Notes: generated by a model not told the origin, from the sequence alone. 64,000 nt of DNA from Salinicoccus hispanicus (GCF_009831115.1 NZ_WUUK01000001.1:124001-188000); one strand, 5' to 3'. Shown: positions 42,280 to 50,350, numbered from the stretch's first letter. Translations and numbers: made by a program.

Positions 42280-44552
42280 TCGGCCGCATCGTCTCCGATC
42301 GATACCGTGTGATGGAATACCTGGGCGGCGGTATGAGTTCGGTCTACCTCGCGCATGATATAATACTGGACCGTGAAGTTGTGCTGAAGATGATCAAAGT
42401 CGATCACCACAACAGGGAAAAGTCGAAGGCACGTTTTCAGCGGGAAGTGGAGAGTACCATCCACCTTGCACATCCGAATATTGTCAGTGTGCTGGATGTT
42501 GATGAATCTGAAGAATACCATCTGCTCGTAACGGAAGTCGTTCATGGACCGACACTGAAATCCTTCATAGATGACAATCATCCCATCGCAATTGATGAAG
42601 TGATCCGCATCAGTGAAATGGTTCTAAGAGGTATACAGCACGCCCATAATGCGGGCATCATTCATCGTGATATCAAACCTCAGAATATACTGATGAATGA
42701 ATCACAGCAGATCAAAATAACAGATTTCGGGATTGCCAAGGCGCTCAGTGAAACCCGTCTGACGGAAACCAACCAGGTGATGGGATCAGTGCAGTACATT
42801 TCGCCGGAGCAGGCGAAAGGCCAGGTGACGGATGAACGGACGGACATCTATTCATTCGGCATCGTACTCTATGAGCTGATTACAGGTGAGCTGCCGTTTG
42901 ACGGGGAAACGCCGGTAGCCGTGGCATTGAAGCATATTTCGGAGCCGTACCCGAACATATCCCGGCATCGTGACATCCATGAAGATCTCGCATACATCGT
43001 CTACAAGTGCACCGAAAAGGAGCCGAACCGCCGCTACAGGCGGGTCGATGACGTACTCAAGGACCTGAACAGCTTCAAAGAAGGACGTCCGATCAATGCT
43101 GCAGTCCTGCCTGCCGATATGGACAGGACGGTTGAATCCGCTCCTGTCGAACCATCAGTGTCTGAAGAAATGGAAACGTCTGCTCCAAAGAAGCGAAGAC
43201 GTATGCTGTGGCTGCTCCCGATACTGCTGATACTTGGTCTCATGGCAATCCTGATGCCACTGTTCTGGCCCGGAGATGATCCAGTCGTCCTGCCGGACAT
43301 GCAGGATATGACCATGGATGATGCAGAAGCGGTTCTCGAAGAGAACGAGCTGGTGCTCGGTGAAATAACGGAAGAATACAACAGTACGTTCGATGCCGAT
43401 AGAATAATCGAAACGACACCTGTTTCCGGTACAGAAGTTGAAAAAGGTGCGACAGTGGACTTCATCATCAGCAGAGGAGAAGAGCCCTACATAATGGAGG
43501 ACTTCACCGGTGAAAGATATAATGGTGTCCTCGGTTCGATCAATAACCTCGGTTTTGATTCACTGGAAGTGAACGAGGCCTATGATGCTTCCGAACCCGG
43601 GACAATCATCTCACAGTCGATAGACCCAGGTACGGAGGTGGATCCGAAGGAAGCTTCACTCGCACTGACGATCTCACAAGGAATCGAGCCCGTAGCAATG
43701 GATGACTATAGGGGGCAGCTGTATAATACGGTGGAAGCCGAAATCGCCGATCAGGGATTTGCTGTTGAAATCGAGCAGGTGTATGATAGTGCGGAATCCG
43801 GTACCATCCTCTCCCAATCCATAGAACCTGGTACTGAAATTGTACCGACGGATGAGGCACTCGAACTCACGATTTCACAAGGCCCCGAGACAGCTTTAGT
43901 GGCCGATTATACTGGCCAGTCCTATGATGCAGTGAGAGAAGAGCTTGAAACGCTCGGATTCGAACTGGAAGTACAAGAGGAAAACGACGACGCGGAATCC
44001 GGCACCATCCTCTCCCAATCCATAGAACCCGGCACTGAAGTCGTACCGGCAGAAGAGACGTTCGAATTCACCATCTCACAAGGTCCTGCGCAGATTGAAA
44101 TCACTGATTATACCGGAGAACCTTATGACACAGCGAAAGCGGCGCTTGAAGATGAGGGGTTCACTGTAGAACTGATTCAGGAAGCCTACAGCAGCGAAGT
44201 TGAAGAAGGCAATGTGATCAGCCAGACTCCGGATGAAGGTGAACTGGTCCCGGAGGATACGAATGTCCGTATGATTGTTTCACTAGGGGAAGAACCGGCG
44301 CGTGAAAAAGAATTCGTCAAGGAAATTGCCATTCCCTATGATTCCGATGAAGAAGATCAATCTGAGCCAAGAACAGTTGAAATCTACATCGAAGATAAAA
44401 CACGCTCCATCGAGGATGCCGCAGATACAATTGAAATTACTGAAGACACCGACTATACGATCAACCTCGTCATCCAGGAAGGTGAGACAGCTTCCTACCG
44501 TGTCGAGCAAGAAGGGGAAGTTATTGCAGAAGAAGAAATTGCATACGAGTAA
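42276..44552 (+). CDS. prkC: PASTA-domain serine/threonine kinase PrkC (PknB/Stk1) with five PASTA repeats
   Basis: Membrane kinase that senses peptidoglycan fragments or lipid II. The kinase domain spans residues 10-270: glycine loop GGGMSSVYLA, K38, catalytic HRD with D132, DFG at 150-152. A juxtamembrane basic stretch (KKRRR) precedes one transmembrane helix (310-331). Outside are five PASTA units (about 336-402, 403-470, 471-537, 538-604, 605-672) and an acidic C-terminal module to 758. Bacillus and Staphylococcus homologues have three PASTA units and about 650-665 residues. Start is TTG. PASTA units 3 and 4 share almost identical DNA. Confidence 0.95.
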   Translation: MIGRIVSDRYRVMEYLGGGMSSVYLAHDIILDREVVLKMIKVDHHNREKSKARFQREVESTIHLAHPNIVSVLDVDESEEYHLLVTEVVHGPTLKSFIDDNHPIAIDEVIRISEMVLRGIQHAHNAGIIHRDIKPQNILMNESQQIKITDFGIAKALSETRLTETNQVMGSVQYISPEQAKGQVTDERTDIYSFGIVLYELITGELPFDGETPVAVALKHISEPYPNISRHRDIHEDLAYIVYKCTEKEPNRRYRRVDDVLKDLNSFKEGRPINAAVLPADMDRTVESAPVEPSVSEEMETSAPKKRRRMLWLLPILLILGLMAILMPLFWPGDDPVVLPDMQDMTMDDAEAVLEENELVLGEITEEYNSTFDADRIIETTPVSGTEVEKGATVDFIISRGEEPYIMEDFTGERYNGVLGSINNLGFDSLEVNEAYDASEPGTIISQSIDPGTEVDPKEASLALTISQGIEPVAMDDYRGQLYNTVEAEIADQGFAVEIEQVYDSAESGTILSQSIEPGTEIVPTDEALELTISQGPETALVADYTGQSYDAVREELETLGFELEVQEENDDAESGTILSQSIEPGTEVVPAEETFEFTISQGPAQIEITDYTGEPYDTAKAALEDEGFTVELIQEAYSSEVEEGNVISQTPDEGELVPEDTNVRMIVSLGEEPAREKEFVKEIAIPYDSDEEDQSEPRTVEIYIEDKTRSIEDAADTIEITEDTDYTINLVIQEGETASYRVEQEGEVIAEEEIAYE
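43791..44039 (+). repeat. Near-identical DNA repeat inside the prkC PASTA region
   Basis: The 48 bases at 43791-43838 recur at 43992-44039 with three silent C/T differences. The offset of 201 bases equals 67 codons, one PASTA unit. Both copies encode the segment ESGTILSQSIEPGTE. This points to a recent duplication or gene conversion between units 3 and 4. Confidence 0.9.
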
Positions 44553-44555
44553 TTG

Positions 44556-44585
44556 TTGGCATATATGGCATGATTTATATATAAT
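44556..44585 (+). promoter_or_regulatory. Promoter of the OleT-like P450 gene
   Basis: TTGGCA and a perfect TATAAT are 18 bases apart, 33 bases before the start codon. With the terminator after the gene this makes a single-gene transcript. Confidence 0.78.
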
Positions 44586-44617
44586 GAGGTAGGAATACTG
44601 AAATTGGAGGAGAATTT

Positions 44618-45889
44618 ATGAGCACAATCAAGAGGGACAAAGGTCTCGATAATACTCTGAAAGTCATGAAAGAAGGATATCTCTATACAACGAACCAGAG
44701 AACACGTCTTGGATCAGATAACATCTTTGAAACAAAGGTGCTTGGCGGAAAACGCGCCATCGTCATCAGCGGCAAAAAGGCTGCTGAGCTGTTTTATGAC
44801 AATGACAGGACAGAACGTTCGGGGACCCTTCCGAAACGTCTGGTGAATACACTGTTTGGTAAAGGTGCTATCCATACGACGACAGGAAAGAAGCACATCG
44901 ACAGAAAAGCCCTTTTCATGTCATTGATGACAGAAGCAAATCTTAAGCACCTCAGAGAACTGACGCGCAACCACTGGTATATGAATACACACAGAATGGA
45001 ACAGATGGACCAGATCAACATCTATAGGGAGTCCATCATCCTTCTGACGAAAGTCGGTACCAAATGGGCGGGTGTCCAGGCACCTGAAGAGAAGATTGAA
45101 GAGATCGCGACAGACATGGATATCATGATCGACTCCTTCAGAGGGCTCGGTACTGCATTCAAAGGCTACAAGAATTCCGTAGCGGCCCGCCGCCGTGTCG
45201 AGGACTGGCTTGAAGACCAGATCATCCAGACACGCAAAGGCAAAATATTCCCTCCGGAGGGGACGGCACTCTATGAGTTTGCCCATTGGGAAGATTACAA
45301 AGGCAATCCGATGGACTCCAGACTTTGTGCAATCGACCTCATGAATACATTCCGTCCACTGATCGCAATCAACCGTTTCGTATCATTCGGTCTGCTTGCC
45401 ATGCATGAACATCCAATTTCAAAAGAGAAAATCAATAATGAAGATGACTATGCCTACATGTTCTCCCAGGAAGTCAGACGCTTCTACCCATTCGTTCCAT
45501 TCCTCCCTGGAAAGGCCAAGACGGACATCCAGTTTGAGGGCCACGACATCGAGAAGGATACGATGATGGTTCTCGACATCTACGGTACAATGCATCGGGA
45601 CGACGTCTTTGAAAATGCTGATGAGTTCTATCCGGAACGCTTCCTCGACTGGGATGGCAGCCCGTTCGACCTGATCCCGCAAGGTGGCGGAGACTACTAC
45701 ACAAACCACCGTTGTGCCGGTGAGTGGATGACCATCATCATCATGGAAGAAACGATGAAATACTTTGCAGGAAGAATCACTTATGATGTTCCTGAACAGG
45801 ATCTGAGTGTAGATCTCAACAGTATTCCGGGATACGTCAAGAGTGGCTTTGTCATTAAGAATGTCAGAGAAAATCTCGATCGCAAATAA
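44618..45889 (+). CDS. oleT: CYP152-family P450 fatty acid decarboxylase, OleT-like (1-alkene forming)
   Basis: Peroxide-driven P450 predicted to convert free fatty acids to terminal alkenes plus CO2. It is highly similar along its full length (423 residues) to my recollection of Jeotgalicoccus OleT (CYP152L1, 422). Heme ligand C366 lies in NHRCAGEW; R246 (NTFRPLIA) would bind the substrate carboxylate; F80 and H86 (LFGKGAIH) match OleT F79 and H85. Hydroxylating CYP152A1 has glutamine at the histidine position. No reductase domain is fused and none is nearby, consistent with peroxide use. GGAGGAG precedes the ATG. Some beta- or alpha-hydroxylation is also possible. Confidence 0.93.
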   Translation: MSTIKRDKGLDNTLKVMKEGYLYTTNQRTRLGSDNIFETKVLGGKRAIVISGKKAAELFYDNDRTERSGTLPKRLVNTLFGKGAIHTTTGKKHIDRKALFMSLMTEANLKHLRELTRNHWYMNTHRMEQMDQINIYRESIILLTKVGTKWAGVQAPEEKIEEIATDMDIMIDSFRGLGTAFKGYKNSVAARRRVEDWLEDQIIQTRKGKIFPPEGTALYEFAHWEDYKGNPMDSRLCAIDLMNTFRPLIAINRFVSFGLLAMHEHPISKEKINNEDDYAYMFSQEVRRFYPFVPFLPGKAKTDIQFEGHDIEKDTMMVLDIYGTMHRDDVFENADEFYPERFLDWDGSPFDLIPQGGGDYYTNHRCAGEWMTIIIMEETMKYFAGRITYDVPEQDLSVDLNSIPGYVKSGFVIKNVRENLDRK

Positions 45890-45896
45890 TTTTGCG

Positions 45897-45932
45897 ATAA
45901 AAAGACTGCAGACAACGTCTGCAGTCTTTTTA
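45897..45932 (+). terminator. Terminator after the P450 gene
   Basis: AAAGACTGCAGAC and GTCTGCAGTCTTT form a perfect 13-bp stem with a three-base loop and end in T4 followed by ATC. It isolates the P450 gene from the CbiX-like gene. Confidence 0.88.
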
Positions 45933-45958
45933 TCATATTGAAGCATGGAGGGAAGGGT

Positions 45959-46663
45959 TTGGAACAGATCATCGTCCTGCACGGCTCAAAAGATGAAAGC
46001 CGAAATGAAATACTGGCTGACCGGCTCGATGCTTTAATGGGAGAAGAACTCGATTATAGTGTGGCGTTCATTGAAAGTCGCGAACGGGGAGTCGACCAGG
46101 TGATTGAAAAGCTGACCCGGGAGGGACATCACCACTTCAATATCATTCCGGTACTTTTCTTTTCCGCTTCCCATTATTGCCGGGATATTCCACGTGCGCT
46201 CGATAAGGTGAAAGAAAGGCATGATGTGGAATGGGCGCTTGCACCTGTGCTGAGCCATCATCCGCTTATGCAGCATTTTATTGAAAAGCGCATATCTGAA
46301 CTGCCCCGGTGGGGTGCAGTCATGGTAATGGCACATGGAAATACGGACTACAAGGCAGCGGATCACGAGATGGAGGACCTGCTATCCAGGTTGGAGACAA
46401 ACCGTCCCATCTTTCCGGGCATGCTCAAAGGCAGATTGTCGTTGGATGGTGTCCTCCCGGAGCTTGGGGCACAGCATGATGTACTGCACGTCATTCCGAT
46501 TGCTCTTGAAGACGGCTTCCTTACTTCAAAAATGAAAGAGGCGGTGATGGAACATGCGAAAGGCATGTCGGTCTCCTTCACTGCGGCCGTCAATTTTGAT
46601 CCAATGTTGAAAGGGATTATCATGGATCATATGAAAAGTGGAGAACACGGATCCAGGATATGA
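45959..46663 (+). CDS. CbiX/SirB-family chelatase-like protein
   Basis: Resembles sirohydrochlorin chelatases (CbiX, SirB), which insert Co2+ or Fe2+ into sirohydrochlorin. Two family-type half motifs are visible: IIVLHGSKDESRNE at the N-terminus, with HYCRDIPRALDKV near residue 77, and VMVMAHGNTDYKAADHEME near residue 121. Start is TTG after GGAGGG; an earlier TTG lies in the terminator tail and is rejected. There are no siroheme or cobalamin genes nearby, so the metal and tetrapyrrole are unknown. Position directly after a heme enzyme may be chance. Confidence 0.72.
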   Translation: MEQIIVLHGSKDESRNEILADRLDALMGEELDYSVAFIESRERGVDQVIEKLTREGHHHFNIIPVLFFSASHYCRDIPRALDKVKERHDVEWALAPVLSHHPLMQHFIEKRISELPRWGAVMVMAHGNTDYKAADHEMEDLLSRLETNRPIFPGMLKGRLSLDGVLPELGAQHDVLHVIPIALEDGFLTSKMKEAVMEHAKGMSVSFTAAVNFDPMLKGIIMDHMKSGEHGSRI

Positions 46664-46664
46664 A

Positions 46665-46690
46665 AAAGGTGCCCCCCAGGGGCACCTTTC
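46665..46690. terminator. Hairpin between the convergent CbiX-like and rhodanese genes
   Basis: AAAGGTGCCCC and GGGGCACCTTT form an 11-bp stem with a three-base loop. Only short A and T runs flank it, but its place between convergent genes suits a bidirectional terminator. Confidence 0.8.
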
Positions 46691-46697
46691 ATTGTGA

Positions 46698-47003
46698 CTA
46701 GAGATGATTGACCGGACCGTCGTAGGCCATGATGCCACCTTCTACGTTGACTGCATCGTAGCCGTTATTGATCAGGTAGTCCTGCACCTGGGCACTGCGT
46801 TTGCCCGAGCGGCACATGACATAGTACTTCTTGTCCTTGTCAAGACTTCCGAGTGCACTGTCGAAACTGGACATCGGATAGTGCTGTGCACCTGGAACAA
46901 AGCCGGTTTCTTCAAGCTCATCTCTTTCTCTGACATCAATCAATACGTTGTCCGGATCTTGTGTTACATGTTGAACTTCGCTTGCATGAATTTCATCTGC
47001 CAT
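46698..47003 (-). CDS. Single-domain rhodanese-like sulfurtransferase
   Basis: Small cytosolic sulfur carrier or sulfurtransferase. The active-site loop is YYVMCRSGKRSAQ with nucleophile C64; DVRERDELEETGFVPGAQHYPM is the usual rhodanese N-terminal motif. Length 101 gives one domain only. GGAGG precedes the start. The substrate is not evident from sequence; the six-residue loop CRSGKR is of the sulfur-transfer (not arsenate/Cdc25) type. It is convergent with the CbiX-like gene and divergent from rsgA. Confidence 0.9.
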   Translation of the reverse strand: MADEIHASEVQHVTQDPDNVLIDVRERDELEETGFVPGAQHYPMSSFDSALGSLDKDKKYYVMCRSGKRSAQVQDYLINNGYDAVNVEGGIMAYDGPVNHL

Positions 47004-47056
47004 GGTATGTCCTCCTTATATGAACTCTGCTCATATTTTATCATAAAGTCGGGAAC

Positions 47057-47065
47057 TGTTATAAT
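47057..47065 (+). promoter_or_regulatory. Extended -10 promoter of rsgA
   Basis: TGTTATAAT is an extended -10 (TGnTATAAT) 26 bases before the rsgA start. The matching -35 (TTTATC, 17 bases upstream) is weak, as is usual with extended -10 promoters. Confidence 0.65.
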
Positions 47066-47091
47066 GAAGAAAAACGAGTTCGGGGTGAAGT

Positions 47092-47958
47092 ATGCTGGAA
47101 GGTAGAATTATAAAAGCATTGAGTGGGTTCTATTATGTGGAGTCCGAAGGCAGTCTTTATGAAACGAGAGCGCGCGGACTGTTCAGAAAAACGAAAGAGT
47201 CACCGCTTGTCGGTGATATTGTGACTTTTCAGGTTGAAAATGAAAATCAGGGATATATTGGAGAGATACATGAACGCAGGAACGCCCTGGTTCGTCCCCC
47301 CGTCGCAAATATAGATCAGGTCCTGGTGACGATGAGCATGAAGTCTCCTGAGTTCAGCTACTACCTGCTGGATCGTTTCCTGGCCTATGCCGAGGCGCAT
47401 GACATCGAACCGGTCATCGTGGTTACGAAGACGGATCTTGCCGATGGGGATGAATACCAGGAGAAGATTGCATCGGTATACCGCCATACGTATGATATCC
47501 ATTTTACCGACCGCGACCATATCAACGAAGCGTTGCAAGATATTTTCAAAGATAAGCTCAGTGTCCTTGCAGGCCAGTCGGGTGTCGGGAAGTCGACGCT
47601 CCTCAATACGCTTGTGCCGGAACTTGGTCTCATGACGAATGAGATTTCCAATGCACTGAACCGGGGTAAGCATACGACACGGCATGTTGAGCTGGTCGAG
47701 ATCGGCGGCGGACTGATTGCCGATACGCCGGGATTCAGTACAATTGAATTCAGCGAACTCGACAAGCATAACCTGAAATTCTGTTTCCCGGATTTCAACC
47801 ATTACAGCGAGTCATGCAAATTCCGGGAATGCCAGCATATCAAGGAACCGAAATGCGGCGTCAAGAATGCAGTAGCGGCTGGCGAACTGGCCGAAAGCCG
47901 CTACAACAGCTATACAGCCATCTATCAGGAAATTGAAAACAGAAAGGCGAGGTACTAA
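47092..47958 (+). CDS. rsgA: Ribosome small subunit biogenesis GTPase RsgA
   Basis: Circularly permuted GTPase acting late in 30S maturation. An N-terminal OB domain (about residues 1-65) is followed by GTPase motifs in the permuted order: VTKTDL (G4), GQSGVGKSTLLNTL (G1) and DTPGFS (G3). The C-terminal zinc knuckle has CKFRECQHIKEPKC. Length 288 (Bacillus 298). rpe begins one base after its stop. Confidence 0.96.
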   Translation: MLEGRIIKALSGFYYVESEGSLYETRARGLFRKTKESPLVGDIVTFQVENENQGYIGEIHERRNALVRPPVANIDQVLVTMSMKSPEFSYYLLDRFLAYAEAHDIEPVIVVTKTDLADGDEYQEKIASVYRHTYDIHFTDRDHINEALQDIFKDKLSVLAGQSGVGKSTLLNTLVPELGLMTNEISNALNRGKHTTRHVELVEIGGGLIADTPGFSTIEFSELDKHNLKFCFPDFNHYSESCKFRECQHIKEPKCGVKNAVAAGELAESRYNSYTAIYQEIENRKARY

Positions 47959-47959
47959 T

Positions 47960-48604
47960 ATGGTAAAGATACTTCCGTCACTGCTCGCCAGTGACTTTAC
48001 AAAGCTTGGGGAAGATATAGGGAAAATGGAAGAAGCGGGCGCTGATATATTTCATCTGGATATCATGGACGGCCAGTTTGTGCCGAACATCTCCTATGGT
48101 CTGCCGGTGGTAGAGGCCATCAGCAGGGTGGCCTCCATTCCTCTCGATGTCCATCTTATGACCAAGGATCCGGAACAGTTCATAGACGAATTCAGCAGAA
48201 TGAACATCAGCATGATATCCTTCCATATCGAGGCGACAAATCATCCGCACAGACTGATGCAGCGGATACAGGAGAGTGGAATGAAAGCCGGCATCGTACT
48301 GAATCCGCACACACCGGTATCATCGCTCCAGCATCTGCTCCCGGAAATCGATTTTATTCTCATCATGACGGTAAATCCCGGCTTTGGTGGCCAGAAGTTC
48401 ATCGGCAGCGGTGTCGGTAAAATCAGAACCTTGGATGCTATGAGACAAGAGAACAACTACGATTATGAAATCGAAGTGGATGGCGGCATCAATGATGAAA
48501 CCGCCGGAATATGTATAGAAGCTGGTGCAGATCTGCTTGTCAGCGGCTCCCACCTGTTCAAATCGGAGGACTGGAAGGCGGCAGTCGGCAGAATGAAGGA
48601 GTGA
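47960..48604 (+). CDS. rpe: Ribulose-phosphate 3-epimerase
   Basis: Interconverts ribulose 5-phosphate and xylulose 5-phosphate in the pentose phosphate pathway. TIM-barrel motifs include PSLLASDFTKLGEDI, HLDIMDGQFVPNISYG (metal His and Asp), VHLMTKDPEQFI, MTVNPGFGGQKFI and EVDGGINDETA. Length 214. The start follows the rsgA stop by one base; AGGCGAGG lies before it. It is part of the conserved rsgA-rpe-thiN string. Confidence 0.97.
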   Translation: MVKILPSLLASDFTKLGEDIGKMEEAGADIFHLDIMDGQFVPNISYGLPVVEAISRVASIPLDVHLMTKDPEQFIDEFSRMNISMISFHIEATNHPHRLMQRIQESGMKAGIVLNPHTPVSSLQHLLPEIDFILIMTVNPGFGGQKFIGSGVGKIRTLDAMRQENNYDYEIEVDGGINDETAGICIEAGADLLVSGSHLFKSEDWKAAVGRMKE

Positions 48605-48608
48605 TGAA

Positions 48609-49232
48609 ATGCATATGAATGTTCTGATCCGTGAGGATCAATCGGATGTACTGAAAAATAGGCATGGCGAAGCGTGGACCGGCGTCGATCGCGGGGTCTA
48701 CCTGCTGCTTCGTGCGGACATCACACCACAATATACTTATGGAGACTTCGATTCCGTCAGTAGTGCAGAATGGCAATATATAGAGGACCGCATGGCAGTC
48801 ACACCGGTCCCTTCGAGAAAGGATGATACCGACCTTGAGATGTGCCTGCGTGATCTGGTGGACCGTGGATACAGTTCGATAGATGTATACGGCGCGACCG
48901 GTGGCAGGCTCGATCATATGATCGGCAATATATTTCTGCTCATGCATGGAGATTTCAGGGAGACGGACATCAGAATAATCGACCGGCAGAATGTCATGCA
49001 GCGTCTCGGATCAGGAAGCCACCAGGTCGAAAAGGCCGGGGGGATGAAATATGTCTCCTTCATTCCTTATGTTGAAGGCACGGAACTTACGCTGGAAGGG
49101 TTCGAGTACAATCTTGACAGACGTGTACTTTCGCTCGGTGCCACCCTCACAATCAGCAATGAATTTGTGGAAAGCCATGCAAAAGTCCATACAGATGAAC
49201 CCATAATTATGATACAATCCAAGGATGCTTAG
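48609..49232 (+). CDS. thiN: Thiamine pyrophosphokinase
   Basis: Transfers pyrophosphate from ATP to thiamine. The N-terminal catalytic domain contains YTYGDFDSVS and SRKDDTDLEMCLRDLVDRGY, then GATGGRLDHMIGNIFLL, all characteristic of the family; the C-terminal beta domain binds thiamine. Length 207 (Bacillus ThiN 214). Two close ATG codons are possible as starts; the first is used. Gene order supports the call. Confidence 0.94.
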   Translation: MHMNVLIREDQSDVLKNRHGEAWTGVDRGVYLLLRADITPQYTYGDFDSVSSAEWQYIEDRMAVTPVPSRKDDTDLEMCLRDLVDRGYSSIDVYGATGGRLDHMIGNIFLLMHGDFRETDIRIIDRQNVMQRLGSGSHQVEKAGGMKYVSFIPYVEGTELTLEGFEYNLDRRVLSLGATLTISNEFVESHAKVHTDEPIIMIQSKDA

Positions 49233-49247
49233 AAAAGGAGTGGTCTA

Positions 49248-49949
49248 ATGATTCTTACGGGTGCATTTGTCAATGGGATGGCGATTGTCATTGGGGGTCT
49301 GCTTGGACTGATATTCACATTCATTCCGGATTACATAAAGGACTCGATCATGAAGATACAGGCGCTTGTCATCATTACGCTTGGCATCCAGATGGTAGTC
49401 CAGGCAGAAGATATCATACTTACTCTGCTCAGCCTGATCGTCGGAGTGGTCATCGGCGAAATCATCCGGCTAGAAGAACTGCTCAACCGCTTCGGCCACT
49501 GGCTGGAGTTCAAGCTCGGGGACAAGCATGCGGGAACGCTCTCGCAGGGGCTTGTATCGGGTACACTCGTATTCATTGTAGGGGCCATGGCGATTGTCGG
49601 TGGTCTCGATGCTGGACTCAGAGGGTCGAACGAAGTGCTTTTCACCAAATCGATCATGGACTTCTTCATCGCCATAGTGATGACGACGACCTATGGCATG
49701 GGTGTCATCATCTCAGGTATCCCGACATTTCTGTATGAGTCGGGAATCATCCTTTCTGCGCAGCAGATCTCAAGATTCATCCCTGAACCGGTACTCGATG
49801 CCATGGTCGATCAGGTGACCAGTACCGGCGGCGTGATTCTGCTTGCCATCGGCCTCAATATGCTCAACGTCACGCATATGCGTGTCGGCAATATGATACC
49901 AGCCATTTTCACAGCTATGCTGATGGTCTATCTGATAAATATCATATAA
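49248..49949 (+). CDS. DUF554-family membrane protein (YdfK/YqgA-like)
   Basis: Polytopic membrane protein of unknown role. Hydrophobic segments lie near residues 2-25, 35-70, 98-120, 135-160 and 185-233. MILTGAFVNGMAIVIGGLLGLIF and GTLVFIVGAMAIVGGLDAGLRG are typical of the DUF554 family, which has been suggested to be transporters. It occupies the interval between thiN and rpmB, where Bacillus has spoVM. Strong terminator after it. Confidence 0.85.
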   Translation: MILTGAFVNGMAIVIGGLLGLIFTFIPDYIKDSIMKIQALVIITLGIQMVVQAEDIILTLLSLIVGVVIGEIIRLEELLNRFGHWLEFKLGDKHAGTLSQGLVSGTLVFIVGAMAIVGGLDAGLRGSNEVLFTKSIMDFFIAIVMTTTYGMGVIISGIPTFLYESGIILSAQQISRFIPEPVLDAMVDQVTSTGGVILLAIGLNMLNVTHMRVGNMIPAIFTAMLMVYLINII

Positions 49950-49986
49950 TAAAAAAACCATCCGACAGGGTCGGATGGTTTTTTTA
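49950..49986. terminator. Bidirectional terminator between the DUF554 gene and rpmB
   Basis: AACCATCCGA and TCGGATGGTT form a 10-bp stem with a five-base loop, with A7 on the left and T7 on the right. It serves both convergent genes. Confidence 0.92.
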
Positions 49987-49990
49987 GATA

Positions 49991-50179
49991 TTAAACGCGT
50001 TCAATTTTACCGGACTTGAGTGCACGAGCTGAAACCCATACTCTTTTCGGCTTGCCGTCAACCATGACTCTGACTTTCTGCAGGTTGGCGCCAAAACGTC
50101 TTTTGTTGGCGTTCATCGCGTGTGAACGGTTGTTTCCTGAAGTCGCTTTACGACCAGTGAAATAGCATTCTTTAGCCAT
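49991..50179 (-). CDS. rpmB: 50S ribosomal protein L28
   Basis: Structural protein of the large subunit. [20 protein letters not shown] and [16 protein letters not shown] are typical. Length 62 is the usual size. The start is fixed by AAGGAG before the ATG; the frame extends 19 codons upstream without conservation. It lacks the zinc-binding CxxC pair seen in some L28 copies (only one N-terminal cysteine is present). Confidence 0.97.
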   Translation of the reverse strand: MAKECYFTGRKATSGNNRSHAMNANKRRFGANLQKVRVMVDGKPKRVWVSARALKSGKIERV

Positions 50180-50244
50180 ACTTTCATCTCCTTTTATAGG
50201 TATTACCATAAACATTGATTGTTGGTTTGATTGCATACTTTTAT

Positions 50245-50273
50245 ATAATACAATATTTTACGCTGTACGTCTA
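50245..50273 (-). promoter_or_regulatory. Candidate rpmB promoter (minus strand)
   Basis: Reading the minus strand, TAGACG (50273-50268) and TATTAT (50250-50245) are 17 bases apart, about 65 bases before the rpmB start. The pair overlaps the left arm of the inverted-repeat element at 50251-50350. Confidence 0.5.
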
Positions 50274-50350
50274 CAGCAAAAGTTGCCAGGCCGATAGTAT
50301 AAAACAGTATGAAGATCTTTTCAATCTACCCTGTACGACGTAAAATATTG
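50251..50350. repeat. 100-bp element with perfect 12-bp terminal inverted repeats
   Basis: CAATATTTTACG at 50251-50262 is the exact reverse complement of CGTAAAATATTG at 50339-50350, and a GTAC lies just inside each arm. The 76-base centre has no open frame of note. There is no flanking target-site duplication by eye. It is the main structure in the 414-base gene-free gap between rpmB and yloU. It could be a MITE-like remnant, a structured RNA or a binding site. Confidence 0.6.

Noticed and set aside
43791-44039. The repeated bases in prkC as a CRISPR or mobile repeat.
   Set aside because: The period equals one PASTA unit and the repeat is translated in frame, so it is a protein-domain duplication.
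50251-50350. Interpretation of the inverted-repeat element as an insertion sequence.
   Set aside because: There is no transposase frame, no target duplication, and only one copy in the window.
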